Source: Pseudomonas arsenicoxydans
GTDB taxonomy: Bacteria; Pseudomonadota; Gammaproteobacteria; Pseudomonadales; Pseudomonadaceae
Length of the DNA stretch: 64,000 bases
Reading direction: 5' to 3'
NCBI RefSeq assembly: GCF_900103875.1
Contig: NZ_LT629705.1
Location: 3,791,001-3,855,000 of the forward strand
Shown here: piece by piece, positions 26,646 to 35,347 of the stretch
Numbering within the stretch: the first letter of the stretch is position 1
Layout of the letters: each line of letters begins with the position of its first letter
The notes under the pieces: model-generated
Database searches by the model: none
What the model was told of the DNA's origin: nothing
What the model saw: only the letters and a program-made list of their open reading frames with translations
Program-made: the position numbers and the translations under genes

Positions 26646-26911
26646 AAGGTGAACTGACGCGAAGACCGAGGTGCGTTCCGGGCCATTTCGATCTCCAGCA
26701 GGTGATCAGCCAGCACGTCGCTCAGAAACCGGAACTGATCGTTCAGCCCGACCACTTCGTTGTTGAAGTGGTTGGCGGCTGCCGGTATCAGCAGGGCCTC
26801 GAAGCCCTCGTCGAACACCAGTGACAGCGTTTTGCGAGAGACGGATGTTTGCGAATAGTAGTTGTTGCCGAATACCGGAAAACTCACGGCGAGATTGACG
26901 GAGTGGATCAT
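26642..26911 (-). CDS. Conserved hypothetical protein, 89 aa
   Basis: A small soluble protein with alternating strands and an acidic C-terminal helix (NDQFRFLSDVLADHLLEIEMAR). Not recognised. Its ATG overlaps the stop of a 30-codon upstream frame (ATGA), and its own stop overlaps the end of the propeller gene by 4 bases, convergent. Confidence 0.6.
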   Translation of the reverse strand: MIHSVNLAVSFPVFGNNYYSQTSVSRKTLSLVFDEGFEALLIPAAANHFNNEVVGLNDQFRFLSDVLADHLLEIEMARNAPRSSRQFTF

Positions 26912-27000
26912 GAGGTGCGCTCCTCGGCCAGGACAATGTATGAAAAAGCAGTCAGCGTAACGGCCGTCAGGGCCAGGCAGGTCAGCAGATGGATCAACAT
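26908..27000 (-). CDS. Putative 30-aa single-span membrane peptide
   Basis: The frame encodes a hydrophobic peptide (LLTCLALTAVTLTAFSYIVL) with a short polar tail. GAGGGG lies 7 bases before the ATG, and its TGA overlaps the next ATG by 4 bases. Good initiation signals and coupling favour a real small gene; conservation was not tested. Confidence 0.45.
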   Translation of the reverse strand: MLIHLLTCLALTAVTLTAFSYIVLAEERTS

Positions 27001-27124
27001 GGTTTTCCCCTCCGATGTGGGGTTTCGCCTTTGGATGGGTTGATCCTGCGCCAAGCGGTTTTTTAGCGGAAGGCAATCATCGCGATGGTGAATATCGATA
27101 AAGATGATGGTGTCTTCCAGGGCT

Positions 27125-27190
27125 CCATCGCGGGCAAGCCCGCTCCCACATTGGAACGCGGTGAACTGTGGGAGTGGGCTTGCCCGCGAA
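27125..27190. repeat. REP pair (GCGGGCAAGCCCGCTCCCACA type)
   Basis: ATCGCGGGCAAGCCCGCTCC and GGAGTGGGCTTGCCCGCGA face each other across a 20-base spacer. Confidence 0.85.
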
Positions 27191-27309
27191 GAGGTCCTTG
27201 AGAAAGCAATCAATCCAAAGCGAACAAACCCCCGCACCTATACTCAAAATAAATAGGCTTTTCGTGCGCCGGACATACCGTTCGGGGATCACTGTAGGAA
27301 ACCGCGATC

Positions 27310-28395
27310 TTGAACCTGCGTTCGCTGATCGTCGCCGTGATGGTGGTGTTGGCGGGTTGCGCCACGTCTTCGCATGCCCCGGTGGTCGCGCCGGTTGTGG
27401 TGGTGTCCGAGAGCACCTGGCGCCAGGTGGATCGCGAAATTGTCGCTGCCTCCCAGTCCGCCACCGAACAAACCAAAATCTACTCGCGCGGGGCCATGGA
27501 ATACTGGCGAACCCGGGTTTACGAACTGACCGAAGAAAACTTCATCCCCTGGTTCAGCAGTTACTGGACCCAGGAATGGCTGTCGATGAAGGTCAGCTGG
27601 TACACCCTCAGCGCCAAGGGTGAGCAGGATGCCTCGGCCACGCGCCTGGCGGCCTATCTGCTGGAGCAATATCAGGAACGCGTGTTGGCGCCAGTCGCTG
27701 TGGAGATCGATCCCGACGCGATTCTCGGCCAGGCCACGGCGTTCTACGTCGACATTCTTCAGGAAGAGCTGCAGAAGATTTCCCAGCGCCACGGCGTGCC
27801 GATGGAGCAACTTAACGCCCGAATCCAGAAAATCCCCGCCATCGCCCTGGGACCGCCGCCGGCCCGGGATGCTTCGCTGTACCAAGTGGTGCATACGCAA
27901 CCGCTGAATACATTGCCGGCCTACGCGGCGCTCATCGACAAAATCCACAAGGCGGGCGGCGACAAAGGCGTGGGGTCGACCGACACGGCGATGGCACCCG
28001 TGGCCAAGCGCGCCAGCCAGCGAATGGAAGCCGAAATGGCTCCGCGCGGCGCCGCCAGTGCGGTAGCGGCGGCGGCCGGCAAACTCGCGGGAGGTTTGAT
28101 TACCGTGGGAGTGGCGGGGATCCGCGCGATGCTTCAGGCCAGCGACCGGCCAGACAGCGAGGCGCTGATTCGCAGCAGCCTGGGCAATACATTCGATAAA
28201 GCCTGGTTGAAACTGGTGCAGAACCCGACGACCGGCGTGATGGCCGGCACGTTGTACATGGCGGGGCAAATTGAGGGCAGTTTGGCAGGCAGTGCCGATG
28301 TACCGTCGGTCAGCTCGGGCCCTGGTGCTGTCGAATGGCGCGCGCCGGAATCGACTAACCAGCAGATCGACCCTCAACCCCCCGCAGGAGAATGA
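27310..28395 (+). CDS. Large lipoprotein of unknown function
   Basis: A 361-residue lipoprotein: signal peptide with lipobox VLAGC (Cys at 17). The mature part is helical, with a YWRTRVYELTEENFIPWFSSYWTQ segment, a long polar helical middle, and an Ala/Gly hydrophobic stretch (about 238-270; AASAVAAAAGKLAGGLITVG). The C-terminus is low-complexity. No family is recognised. Its stop overlaps by 4 bases an ATG two codons upstream of the DUF1428 start used here, so the two genes are probably co-transcribed. Confidence 0.7.
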   Translation: MNLRSLIVAVMVVLAGCATSSHAPVVAPVVVVSESTWRQVDREIVAASQSATEQTKIYSRGAMEYWRTRVYELTEENFIPWFSSYWTQEWLSMKVSWYTLSAKGEQDASATRLAAYLLEQYQERVLAPVAVEIDPDAILGQATAFYVDILQEELQKISQRHGVPMEQLNARIQKIPAIALGPPPARDASLYQVVHTQPLNTLPAYAALIDKIHKAGGDKGVGSTDTAMAPVAKRASQRMEAEMAPRGAASAVAAAAGKLAGGLITVGVAGIRAMLQASDRPDSEALIRSSLGNTFDKAWLKLVQNPTTGVMAGTLYMAGQIEGSLAGSADVPSVSSGPGAVEWRAPESTNQQIDPQPPAGE

Positions 28396-28397
28396 CC

Positions 28398-28751
28398 ATG
28401 TCTTACGTCGATGGTTTTGTCGCGGCCGTACCGACCGCCAATCGCGAAAAATTCAAGAAACACGCCGAAACCGCCGCCGCGATTTTCAAGGAAAGCGGTG
28501 CGCTCAGCGTCACCGAGTGCTGGGGCGATGACGTGCCTGATGGCAAGCTGACCTCGTTCCCCATGGCGGTGAAACTCAAGGAGGATGAAACCGTGGTGTT
28601 TTCCTGGATCGTCTGGCCGGACAAGGCCACCCGCAATGCCGGCATGGACAAACTCATGAACGATCCGCGCATGCAGCCCGACACCAATCCGATGCCGTTC
28701 GATGGTCAGCGGTTGATCTTTGGTGGTTTCGAAATAATCGTCAAAGCCTGA
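28398..28751 (+). CDS. DUF1428-family protein
   Basis: A 117-residue protein with the DUF1428 pattern: MSYVDGFVAAVPTANREKF, SVTECWGDDVPDGKLT and VVFSWIVWPDKATRNAGMDKL. The predicted fold is a ferredoxin-like dimeric barrel; function unknown. The ATG at 28398 is preferred because AGGAG lies 7 bases upstream; an ATG two codons earlier also exists. Confidence 0.87.
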   Translation: MSYVDGFVAAVPTANREKFKKHAETAAAIFKESGALSVTECWGDDVPDGKLTSFPMAVKLKEDETVVFSWIVWPDKATRNAGMDKLMNDPRMQPDTNPMPFDGQRLIFGGFEIIVKA

Positions 28752-28759
28752 CGCCCGCG

Positions 28760-28791
28760 GCAGGATCATTCCGGAGTCGGGGTGATCCTGC
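28760..28791. terminator. Hairpin between convergent genes
   Basis: GCAGGATCA and TGATCCTGC pair perfectly (9 bp). The hairpin overlaps the last codons of the 64-aa gene and begins 9 bases after the DUF1428 stop, so it may serve both. Confidence 0.45.
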
Positions 28792-28960
28792 AGCTCTTGC
28801 GATTGCGGATTTCAGTGTCCGTCGGTCGTTCCCTGACAAACTCGAAACGCGGCTCGCCTTCGCTGTAATGCACCAGCCAGCCCCATTCCAGCTCGGCTTC
28901 ATCCTGGCCGGGTTTCGGTGGCACGGCCCACCATGGCTCTTTGCTGATGATCTGTCGCAT
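28766..28960 (-). CDS. Conserved small protein, 64 aa
   Basis: An acidic small protein beginning MRQIISKEPWWAVPPKPGQDEAE. It has several Trp residues (KEPWWAV, ELEWGWLVHY) and a basic end. No family is recognised. It is divergent from thpR across 59 bases. Confidence 0.55.
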   Translation of the reverse strand: MRQIISKEPWWAVPPKPGQDEAELEWGWLVHYSEGEPRFEFVRERPTDTEIRNRKSCRITPTPE

Positions 28961-29019
28961 GGCCCCCTCCACTGATTCGGTTGCTTGAACTATAACTTGC
29001 CTGTCAGGAGGTGCCAGGT

Positions 29020-29559
29020 ATGAGCGACGAATCCCATGAACCGCTGAAACGGCTGTTTTTTGCCCTGGATTGTGCGCCGGCCCAGCGTAAGTCCATTGCT
29101 CAGTGGCGTAGCGCGCTGCAGCTTCGCAACGGTCGCCCGGTGCCTGCGGAAAACTTCCACCTGACGTTGATGTTTTTGGGCGCTGTCGAGGTGGCGCACA
29201 TCGCCGAGATCTGCACGGCGGCTTCCAAGGTTCGCGTCCCCGGTGTGCCCTTGAGGGTGGCGCTGGATCGGCTGGATGTCTGGCGCAAGGCCGGGGTGTT
29301 GGTGCTGGCGCCGGAGCAGGCATCGCCAGAATTGCTGCGACTGGTTTACGGCCTGGAACAGGCGATGTTGCCGTTTGGCTTCGAGGATTCGCCGAAGGAG
29401 TTTCGGCCGCACCTGACGTTGATGCGTGACTATCGGGTGCCGGTGCCTGAATCCGCGACACCGCCCGAGTTTTTTCTGCGGGCCGATCATTTCACGCTGT
29501 TCGAATCCCATAAGGGCCGGTATCGGGCACTGGCGCAATGGCCGCTCGCGCTCCCATAA
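29020..29559 (+). CDS. thpR: RNA 2-prime,3-prime-cyclic phosphodiesterase
   Basis: A 179-residue 2H phosphoesterase. Both catalytic HxTx motifs are present, H47-L-T-L in ENFHLTLMFLG and H131-L-T-L in FRPHLTLMRD. The opening KRLFFALDCAP is typical. It opens 2-prime,3-prime cyclic phosphates on RNA and can ligate tRNA halves in vitro (family knowledge). CAGGAG lies 9 bases before the ATG at 29020, preferred to the GTG three codons upstream. Confidence 0.92.
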   Translation: MSDESHEPLKRLFFALDCAPAQRKSIAQWRSALQLRNGRPVPAENFHLTLMFLGAVEVAHIAEICTAASKVRVPGVPLRVALDRLDVWRKAGVLVLAPEQASPELLRLVYGLEQAMLPFGFEDSPKEFRPHLTLMRDYRVPVPESATPPEFFLRADHFTLFESHKGRYRALAQWPLALP

Positions 29560-29564
29560 AAAAA

Positions 29565-29583
29565 GGCGCCCGAGGAGGGCGCC
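29565..29583. terminator. Bidirectional terminator hairpin
   Basis: GGCGCCC and GGGCGCC form a 7-bp GC stem with loop GAGGA. The run of T lies on the minus strand side (from AAAAAAA at 29558), so it best stops transcription arriving from potF, and may also serve thpR. Confidence 0.65.
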
Positions 29584-29677
29584 CAAATTCACCTGAACCG
29601 AGAGGAAGCCAGGTGAGGCCGTTCTTGACAGGAGTGCAGCGGTGGTAAGGCGCTGCGTGAACGGAAAACGTTGTCAC

Positions 29678-29852
29678 TGACCACTGACCACTGACCGTTT
29701 GATCGTTCCCACGCTCCGCGTGGGAATGCCTGCACGGACGCTCCGCGTTCGGCTTTGGAAGGGACGCGGAGCGTCCCGGGCTGCATTCCCACGCGGAGCG
29801 TGGGAACGATCAGTTGATCAGCGATCAGCGATCAGTGGATCAGTGGATCAGT
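29678..29852. repeat. BIME-like repeat flanked by short tandem repeats
   Basis: A CCCACGCTCCGCGT/ACGCGGAGCGTGGG palindrome (29701-29811) is preceded by three CTGACCA-type units and followed by about five GATCAGyG units (29808-29850). The flanking tandem repeats are roughly complementary to each other. It fills the gap between thpR and potF. Confidence 0.7.
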
Positions 29853-29858
29853 GGTGAA

Positions 29859-30956
29859 TCATTTGCCGAGCTTCACCCGCGTCCAGCCTCGGGTCATCAC
29901 TCGCTGAATACCAATCGGCATGTCCGGGATCGCATACAACGTCGCCATCACTTCCTGCGACGGATACGACCCTGGATCATCGCGAATCGCTTCATCCACC
30001 AAGGGCGTCGCCGCCGCGTTGGCATTGCTGTAGCCGATGTTGTTGGTGATCTCGGCAATGATGTCCGGGCGCATCAGGAAATTCATGAACAGGTAGGCGT
30101 TCTCGACGTTCGCCGCATCCCGAGGGATGGCGACCATGTCGTAAAAACTGCCGGCCCCTTCCTTGGGGATGCTGTAGTCGATCTTCACCTTGTCGCCCGC
30201 TTCCTGAGCGCGGGCCTTGGCCTGCAGCACGTCGCCGGAGTAACCGACCGCGACGCAGATGTTGCCGTTGGCCAGGTCTGAGATGTATTTCGACGAATGG
30301 AAGTACGCCACCGACGGCCGAATCTTCATGAACAGCGCTTCAGCTTCGGCGATCTGGCCTTTGTCCTGAGAGTTCACCGGATAGCCCAGGTAGTGCAGGG
30401 CGGCCGGCAGCATCTCGGTCGGCGAGTCCAGGAAGCTGATCCCGCAGGCTTTGAGCTTTTGCGAGTTTTCCGGTTTGAACAGCAAGTCCCAGGAGTTGGT
30501 CGGCGCGTTCGTGCCGAGCACTTCCTTGACCTTTTGCGGATTGAACCCGATGCCGATCGAGCCCCACATGTACGGGAAGGCGTGACCGTTATCCGGGTCG
30601 CTGGCGGAGGCGTTCTTCAACAGCACTGGGTTGAGGTTTTTCCAGTTCGGCAGCTTCGACTTGTCCAGCGTCTGATAGACGCCAGCCTTGATCTGCTTGG
30701 CCAGGAAACTGTTGGACGGCACCACGATGTCGTAGCCGGATTTGCCCGCGAGCAGGCGTGCCTCAAGGGTTTCGTTACTGTCGAACACATCGTAGGTCAC
30801 GCGGATGCCGGTCTCGTCTTCGAATTTCTTGACGGTGTCCGGGGCGATGTAATCCGACCAGTTGTAGACGCGCAGTACCTTGTCATTGGCCTGGGCGCCC
30901 GTAGCCATTGCGCCCAATAAGGACAGTGTCAGCAGAGTCCTGCCAAACATTTTCAT
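29859..30956 (-). CDS. potF: Polyamine ABC transporter, periplasmic binding protein (PotF/SpuD-like)
   Basis: A 365-residue periplasmic solute-binding protein. A signal peptide ends near GAQA (about 23). The mature start [14 protein letters not shown] and [25 protein letters not shown] are typical of putrescine/spermidine-binding proteins, and the ligand-pocket W/D/Y pattern ([21 protein letters not shown]) is kept. Last gene of a potG-H-I-F series; a 45-base gap separates it from potI. Exact amine preference cannot be read. Confidence 0.9.
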   Translation of the reverse strand: MKMFGRTLLTLSLLGAMATGAQANDKVLRVYNWSDYIAPDTVKKFEDETGIRVTYDVFDSNETLEARLLAGKSGYDIVVPSNSFLAKQIKAGVYQTLDKSKLPNWKNLNPVLLKNASASDPDNGHAFPYMWGSIGIGFNPQKVKEVLGTNAPTNSWDLLFKPENSQKLKACGISFLDSPTEMLPAALHYLGYPVNSQDKGQIAEAEALFMKIRPSVAYFHSSKYISDLANGNICVAVGYSGDVLQAKARAQEAGDKVKIDYSIPKEGAGSFYDMVAIPRDAANVENAYLFMNFLMRPDIIAEITNNIGYSNANAAATPLVDEAIRDDPGSYPSQEVMATLYAIPDMPIGIQRVMTRGWTRVKLGK

Positions 30957-31001
30957 CGGTACAACTCCATTCTTTACGCAAAGCGTTTGAAACGCGACGG
31001 C

Positions 31002-31886
31002 CTAGGCCGTCGCTTCTACCAATTGCTTCTCAGGTTGCTTCCACGATTCGCTGGCGGTCTGGTCCATCGCTTCCTGGATCGCGCGTTTACGGGTGGCTTC
31101 GGCGCGACGGCTGAAGAACCAGACCATGAACGTTACGATCGAGACGGCGAGCAGAATCAGGCTGGCCACGGCGTTGATCTCAGGCTTCACGCCCAGACGC
31201 ACCGCCGAGAACACTTCCATCGGCAGGGTCGTCGAACCCGGGCCGGAAACGAAGCTCGCCAGCACCAGGTCATCCAGCGACAAGGCAAACGACATCATGC
31301 CGCCAGCCGCCAGAGACGGCGCGATCATCGGAATGGTGATCAGGAAAAATACCTTGAACGGCTTCGCCCCCAGGTCCATGGCCGCTTCTTCGATGGACAG
31401 GTCCAGCTCACGAAGGCGGGCGGAGACCACCACCGCGACATAGGCGGCGCAGAACGTGGTGTGGGCAATCCAGATGGTGACGATGCCGCGTTCCTGCGGC
31501 CAGCCGATCAACTGCGCCATGGCCACGAACAGCAGCAACAGCGACAGGCCGGTGATCACTTCGGGCATCACCAACGGCGCGGTCACCAGGCCACCGAACA
31601 GCGTGCGGCCCTTGAATCGCGTCACGCGGGTCAGCACGAATGCCGCCAACGTGCCCAGCGCGACCGCGGCAATCGCGGTGTAGCAGGCGATTTCCAGCGA
31701 GCGCACCACCGAGCCCATCAGTTGGGTGTTGTCAGCCAGGCCGACATACCACTTGATCGACCAGCCGCCCCAGACCGTCACCAGTTTGGAGGCGTTGAAG
31801 GAGTAGATCACCAGAATCAACATCGGCAGGTAGATAAACGACAAGCCGAAAATCAGCATGAACTTTGAAAATCCGAAGCGTTTCAT
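31002..31886 (-). CDS. potI: Polyamine ABC transporter permease (PotI-like)
   Basis: A 294-residue inner-membrane permease with six predicted helices. The EAA loop lies in REL-DLSIEEAAMDLGAKPFKVFF, where it contacts the ATPase. Start at MKRFGF overlaps the stop of potH (ATGA). Confidence 0.9.
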   Translation of the reverse strand: MKRFGFSKFMLIFGLSFIYLPMLILVIYSFNASKLVTVWGGWSIKWYVGLADNTQLMGSVVRSLEIACYTAIAAVALGTLAAFVLTRVTRFKGRTLFGGLVTAPLVMPEVITGLSLLLLFVAMAQLIGWPQERGIVTIWIAHTTFCAAYVAVVVSARLRELDLSIEEAAMDLGAKPFKVFFLITIPMIAPSLAAGGMMSFALSLDDLVLASFVSGPGSTTLPMEVFSAVRLGVKPEINAVASLILLAVSIVTFMVWFFSRRAEATRKRAIQEAMDQTASESWKQPEKQLVEATA

Positions 31887-32797
31887 CCCCGTGCCTCCAT
31901 CTCTTTGGCCTGACTGCGGTTGAACAGCAGAATCGGCACAATCAGGATCAACAGCATCACCACCGCCAGCGCAGACGCCACCGGCCAGTCGCGGTTGTTG
32001 AAGAACTCTTGCCACAGCACACGGCCGATCATCAGGGTTTCCGGGCCGCCCAGCAGTTCCGGAATCACGAACTCACCGACCACCGGAATGAACACCAGCA
32101 TGCAGCCGGCGATGATCCCGTTCTTGGCCAGCGGCACGGTGATTTTCCAGAAGTTGTTGAAGTTGCTCGAACCCAGGTCCGAACCCGCTTCCAGCAAGCT
32201 CTGGTCGTGCTTGACCAGGTTGGCGTACAGCGGCAACACCATGAACGGCAGGTAGGCGTAAACCACACCGATGTACACCGCGGTGTTGGTGTTGAGGATC
32301 TCGATCGGGTGGTCGGTCAGCCCGGTCCACATCAAAAACGCGTTGAGCAAACCGTTGTTGCTGAGAATGCCCATCCACGCATAAACGCGGATCAGGATCG
32401 CGGTCCAAGTCGGCATCATGATCAACAACAGCAAGACGTTTTGCGCTTCCTTGCTCGCTTTGGTGATCGCGTAGGCCATCGGGAAACCGATCACCAGGCA
32501 CATCAGCGTGCTGAAAAACGCCACCTTCAACGAACCGAGGTAGGCCGAGATGTACAGCTCATCGTCGGTCAGCAACGCGTAGTTGCCGATGTTCAATAGC
32601 AGCTGGAATTTCTGCTCGGCGTAGGTGTAGATCTCAGAGTAGGGAGGAATGGCCAGGGCCGCTTCCGAGAAGCTGATCTTCATCACCAGGAAGAACGGCA
32701 ACAGGAAAAACAGGCACAGCCACAGGAATGGAACCCCGATGACGAGCTTTCGACCACTCGGCATCAGCCGCATGAACTGCTGATTGAGTGTTTTCAT
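31883..32797 (-). CDS. potH: Polyamine ABC transporter permease (PotH-like)
   Basis: A 304-residue permease. A cytoplasmic N-terminus (MRLMPSGRKLVIGVPFLW) leads into six helices; the EAA loop is visible as SLLEAGSDLGSSNFNNFWKI. The start at MKTLNQQF overlaps the potG stop by 4 bases, and its stop overlaps potI, so the three are translationally coupled. Confidence 0.9.
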   Translation of the reverse strand: MKTLNQQFMRLMPSGRKLVIGVPFLWLCLFFLLPFFLVMKISFSEAALAIPPYSEIYTYAEQKFQLLLNIGNYALLTDDELYISAYLGSLKVAFFSTLMCLVIGFPMAYAITKASKEAQNVLLLLIMMPTWTAILIRVYAWMGILSNNGLLNAFLMWTGLTDHPIEILNTNTAVYIGVVYAYLPFMVLPLYANLVKHDQSLLEAGSDLGSSNFNNFWKITVPLAKNGIIAGCMLVFIPVVGEFVIPELLGGPETLMIGRVLWQEFFNNRDWPVASALAVVMLLILIVPILLFNRSQAKEMEARG

Positions 32798-33936
32798 GAG
32801 CGCAGTACCACGCCGCTGTCGTCTTCCCACCACACGTAGACCTTGTCGTCCCAGGTCGGACGGGCGCCACGGCGTTCGGCGTTGGCCATGAACGACTGCA
32901 CGATCTTGCCGCCAGGCAATTCCACGTAAAACACCGAGTGACCGCCGAGGTAGGCGATGTCATGCACTTTGCCCTGGGACCAGTTGTAGCGAGTCTCCGG
33001 CTTGATCGTGCTGACCAGCATTTTTTCCGGGCGGATGGCGTAGGTGATCGACTTGTCCTGCACCGAGGTGCTGACGCCGTGACCGACGTAGATCTTCTGT
33101 TCCAGGTCCGGACTGTGAATGATCGCGTGACCTTCCAGGTCTTCCACCACGGTGCCGTCGAAGGCGTTCACGTTGCCGATGAATTCGCAGACCATGCGGC
33201 TGACCGGTGCTTCATAAATGTCGACCGGGCTGCCGATCTGGGCGATCCAGCCCAAGTGCATGATCGCGATGCGTTGGGCCATGGTCATGGCCTCTTCCTG
33301 ATCGTGGGTCACCATCACGCAGGTCACGCCGACGCGTTCGATGATCTCGACCAGTTCCAGTTGCATCTGCGAGCGCAGTTTTTTATCCAGTGCGCCCATC
33401 GGTTCGTCGAGCAGCAACAGTTTCGGACGCTTGGCCAGGGAGCGGGCGAGGGCGACACGCTGACGCTGACCGCCGGACAACTGATGGGGTTTGCGTTTGG
33501 CGTATTGGGTCATGTGCACCAGGCGCAGCATCTCTTCGACGCGAGCGTCGATTTCGCTGGCTGGCAAACGGTCCTGCTTGAGGCCGAAGGCAATGTTCTG
33601 CGCAACCGTCATGTGCGGGAACAAGGCGTACGACTGGAACATCATGTTGATCGGCCGCTCGTACGGCGGCATGTCAGTGATGTCCACGCCATCGAGGAAA
33701 ATCCGTCCATCGGTTGGGCGCTCGAAGCCTGCGAGCATGCGCAGCAGGGTCGATTTGCCGGAACCGGAACCGCCGAGCAGGGCGAAGATCTCGCCTTGAT
33801 GAATCTCAAGCGAGACATCGTCTACTGCGCAGGTTTCGTCGAACTTCTTGGTGACGCGGTCGACTTTCAGCAACACCTTTTTCGATGTCTGCTGACCTTC
33901 AAGAGCCTTCCTGTAAGTGCTGGAGGCGTTTGCCAT
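32794..33936 (-). CDS. potG: Polyamine ABC transporter ATPase (PotG-like)
   Basis: A 380-residue ATPase. Walker A GGSGSGKST (55-63), Q-loop at MMFQSYALFP, signature LSGGQRQR (153-160), Walker B LLLLDEP (174-180), then a C-terminal TOBE-type regulatory domain (about 300-375). First gene of the transporter operon. The start at MANASSTY has TGGGAG about 8 bases upstream; 25 further in-frame codons upstream are not needed. Confidence 0.92.
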   Translation of the reverse strand: MANASSTYRKALEGQQTSKKVLLKVDRVTKKFDETCAVDDVSLEIHQGEIFALLGGSGSGKSTLLRMLAGFERPTDGRIFLDGVDITDMPPYERPINMMFQSYALFPHMTVAQNIAFGLKQDRLPASEIDARVEEMLRLVHMTQYAKRKPHQLSGGQRQRVALARSLAKRPKLLLLDEPMGALDKKLRSQMQLELVEIIERVGVTCVMVTHDQEEAMTMAQRIAIMHLGWIAQIGSPVDIYEAPVSRMVCEFIGNVNAFDGTVVEDLEGHAIIHSPDLEQKIYVGHGVSTSVQDKSITYAIRPEKMLVSTIKPETRYNWSQGKVHDIAYLGGHSVFYVELPGGKIVQSFMANAERRGARPTWDDKVYVWWEDDSGVVLRS

Positions 33937-34305
33937 GTGAAACTCCCAACAGGTTTCAGTCGTCGGGCCAACGCGGCCTGACTTAATAGTTGATTGCAAG
34001 CCTTGGGGCATGCGGTGCCAGTCAGAGCGCTGATCTTCCGTGGGAGCGGGCTTGCCCGCGATGGCGTTGTGTCAGTCGATATCATCGTTGGCTGACACAC
34101 CGCTTTCGCGGGCAAGCCCGCTCCCACAGGGGGATTCACGCTTGCTTCACTGGCATCGCCCGCCTTGGGCTAATTCGGCGCCGCCGTCCTGGCTGCCTGG
34201 TAGTACTTGTTGTTATCGCAGTGTGTTGTTGTCGCGAGTGTCGGGCGCGCAAAGGCGCGCCCGCCTGACTCACGGGGGCAGTAAATTGATTAATCGTGGT
34301 TGGCG
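33937..34305. other. Intergenic region upstream of potG, with a REP pair
   Basis: A 369-base gap between the puuD stop and potG. It holds a REP pair at 34039-34130, and otherwise no gene is seen. The potG promoter should lie between 33,940 and 34,040. TTAATAGTTGATTG near 33,982 is AT-rich and shares the GTTGATT word with the putative operator upstream of puuD. Confidence 0.5.
34039..34130. repeat. REP pair
   Basis: CGTGGGAGCGGGCTTGCCCG and CGGGCAAGCCCGCTCCCACA face each other with about 50 bases between, the standard form in this genome. Confidence 0.88.
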
Positions 34306-35067
34306 TCAGCGTGATTTACGCAACGCGGCCCGTCGCCGGCACGCATCGCCGAACGCCTGGAAAATACTCAAATAAGGAGGATTGGAAAGCACCTGCCATT
34401 CCGGGTGCCATTGCACGCCGACGGCAAAGGTGGGGCTGTGTTCCACCGAAATCGCTTCGATCAAACCGTCCGGCGCAATCGCTTCGGCACGCAGGCCGGG
34501 GGCGAGTCGGTCGATGCCCTGGCTGTGAATCGAATTGACCATGAACTCGGCAGGCAACTCCAGCGCCTCGAACACGCCGCCCGGCTGCACCGTCACCGCA
34601 TGGGCCGGGGCGTATTGCACCGCCAGCTCCGGACTGCCCGCTTCCCGGTGATCGAGCATCCCGGGCAGTTCATGCACCTTCTGGTGCAGGCTGCCGCCGA
34701 ACGCCACGTTCATTTCCTGGAAGCCGCGGCAGATGCCCAGCACCGGCACGCCAGCCGCAATGGCCGCACGTAATAAAGGAAGGGTCGTGGCGTCCCGCGC
34801 CGGATCGTGATCCGTGCCGGGAGCGCTGGCCGGGCCTTGATAGTGGAAAGGTTCCACATTCGAAGGCGAGCCGGTCAGCAACAGGCCGTCAAGGTGCGCC
34901 AGCACATCCTCGATTTCAGTCTGTTCGCCCAGGGAAGGAATGATGACGGGCAGCCCCAGAGCCGCGACGCTGACAGCACGCAAGTACTTGTCGCCGCTGA
35001 TGTGGTAGGGGTGCAGGCCAATCTGTTTGACGCACGCTGTAACGCCGATCAATGGCTTGAATGCCAT
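34306..35067 (-). CDS. puuD: Gamma-glutamyl-GABA hydrolase (PuuD/SpuA-like)
   Basis: A 253-residue class I glutamine-amidotransferase-like hydrolase. The triad is complete: C113 in PVLGICRGFQE, and H221/E223 in VGVQWHPEW. It releases GABA from gamma-glutamyl-GABA, the last glutamylation-route step of putrescine breakdown. GAGGTGAT lies upstream of MAFKPLIG, chosen over an ATG three codons earlier. It is divergent from the PuuA-like ligase, and the gap probably carries shared control. Confidence 0.88.
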   Translation of the reverse strand: MAFKPLIGVTACVKQIGLHPYHISGDKYLRAVSVAALGLPVIIPSLGEQTEIEDVLAHLDGLLLTGSPSNVEPFHYQGPASAPGTDHDPARDATTLPLLRAAIAAGVPVLGICRGFQEMNVAFGGSLHQKVHELPGMLDHREAGSPELAVQYAPAHAVTVQPGGVFEALELPAEFMVNSIHSQGIDRLAPGLRAEAIAPDGLIEAISVEHSPTFAVGVQWHPEWQVLSNPPYLSIFQAFGDACRRRAALRKSR

Positions 35068-35120
35068 TTTTATCACCTCGAAGTTTCACACTTGAACGAG
35101 CTTTTCCGGAGCTTAGCCTT

Positions 35121-35136
35121 GTTGATTTTAATTAAC
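35121..35136. promoter_or_regulatory. Candidate operator: GTTGATTTTAATTAAC near-palindrome
   Basis: The word reads as GTTnATTnnAATnAAC, symmetric at 12 of 16 positions. It sits 54 bases upstream of puuD, in the puuD/puuA divergent gap. Its AATTAAC half recurs at 35325, just before puuA. PuuR encoded at 40160 is the obvious candidate binder, but this word does not obviously match the E. coli PuuR site; the link is inferred. Confidence 0.4.
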
Positions 35137-35347
35137 AACTCTCATGTAAAAAATTCTAAACGCCGTACGTCCGATCCTCAGGCTTTACGCGGTGTGCAAG
35201 ACCAATGTGGCACTCTCGTGCCCATAAAAGGCCCGAAAATAAAGGTTGAAAGGCCAAGTGTTCGCTATTGACTTCACTTTGCCGTTCGGGTTGACTGGGC
35301 TCGCAACAAGGTAGTGAACATAATAATTAACAGCTAATAGGTGCATC

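Noticed and set aside
35208-35222. Sigma-54-like sequence TGGCACTCTCGTGCC upstream of puuA
   Set aside because: The GG and GC elements are 9 bases apart instead of the required 10, and the site is over 120 bases from the gene. Not reported as a promoter.
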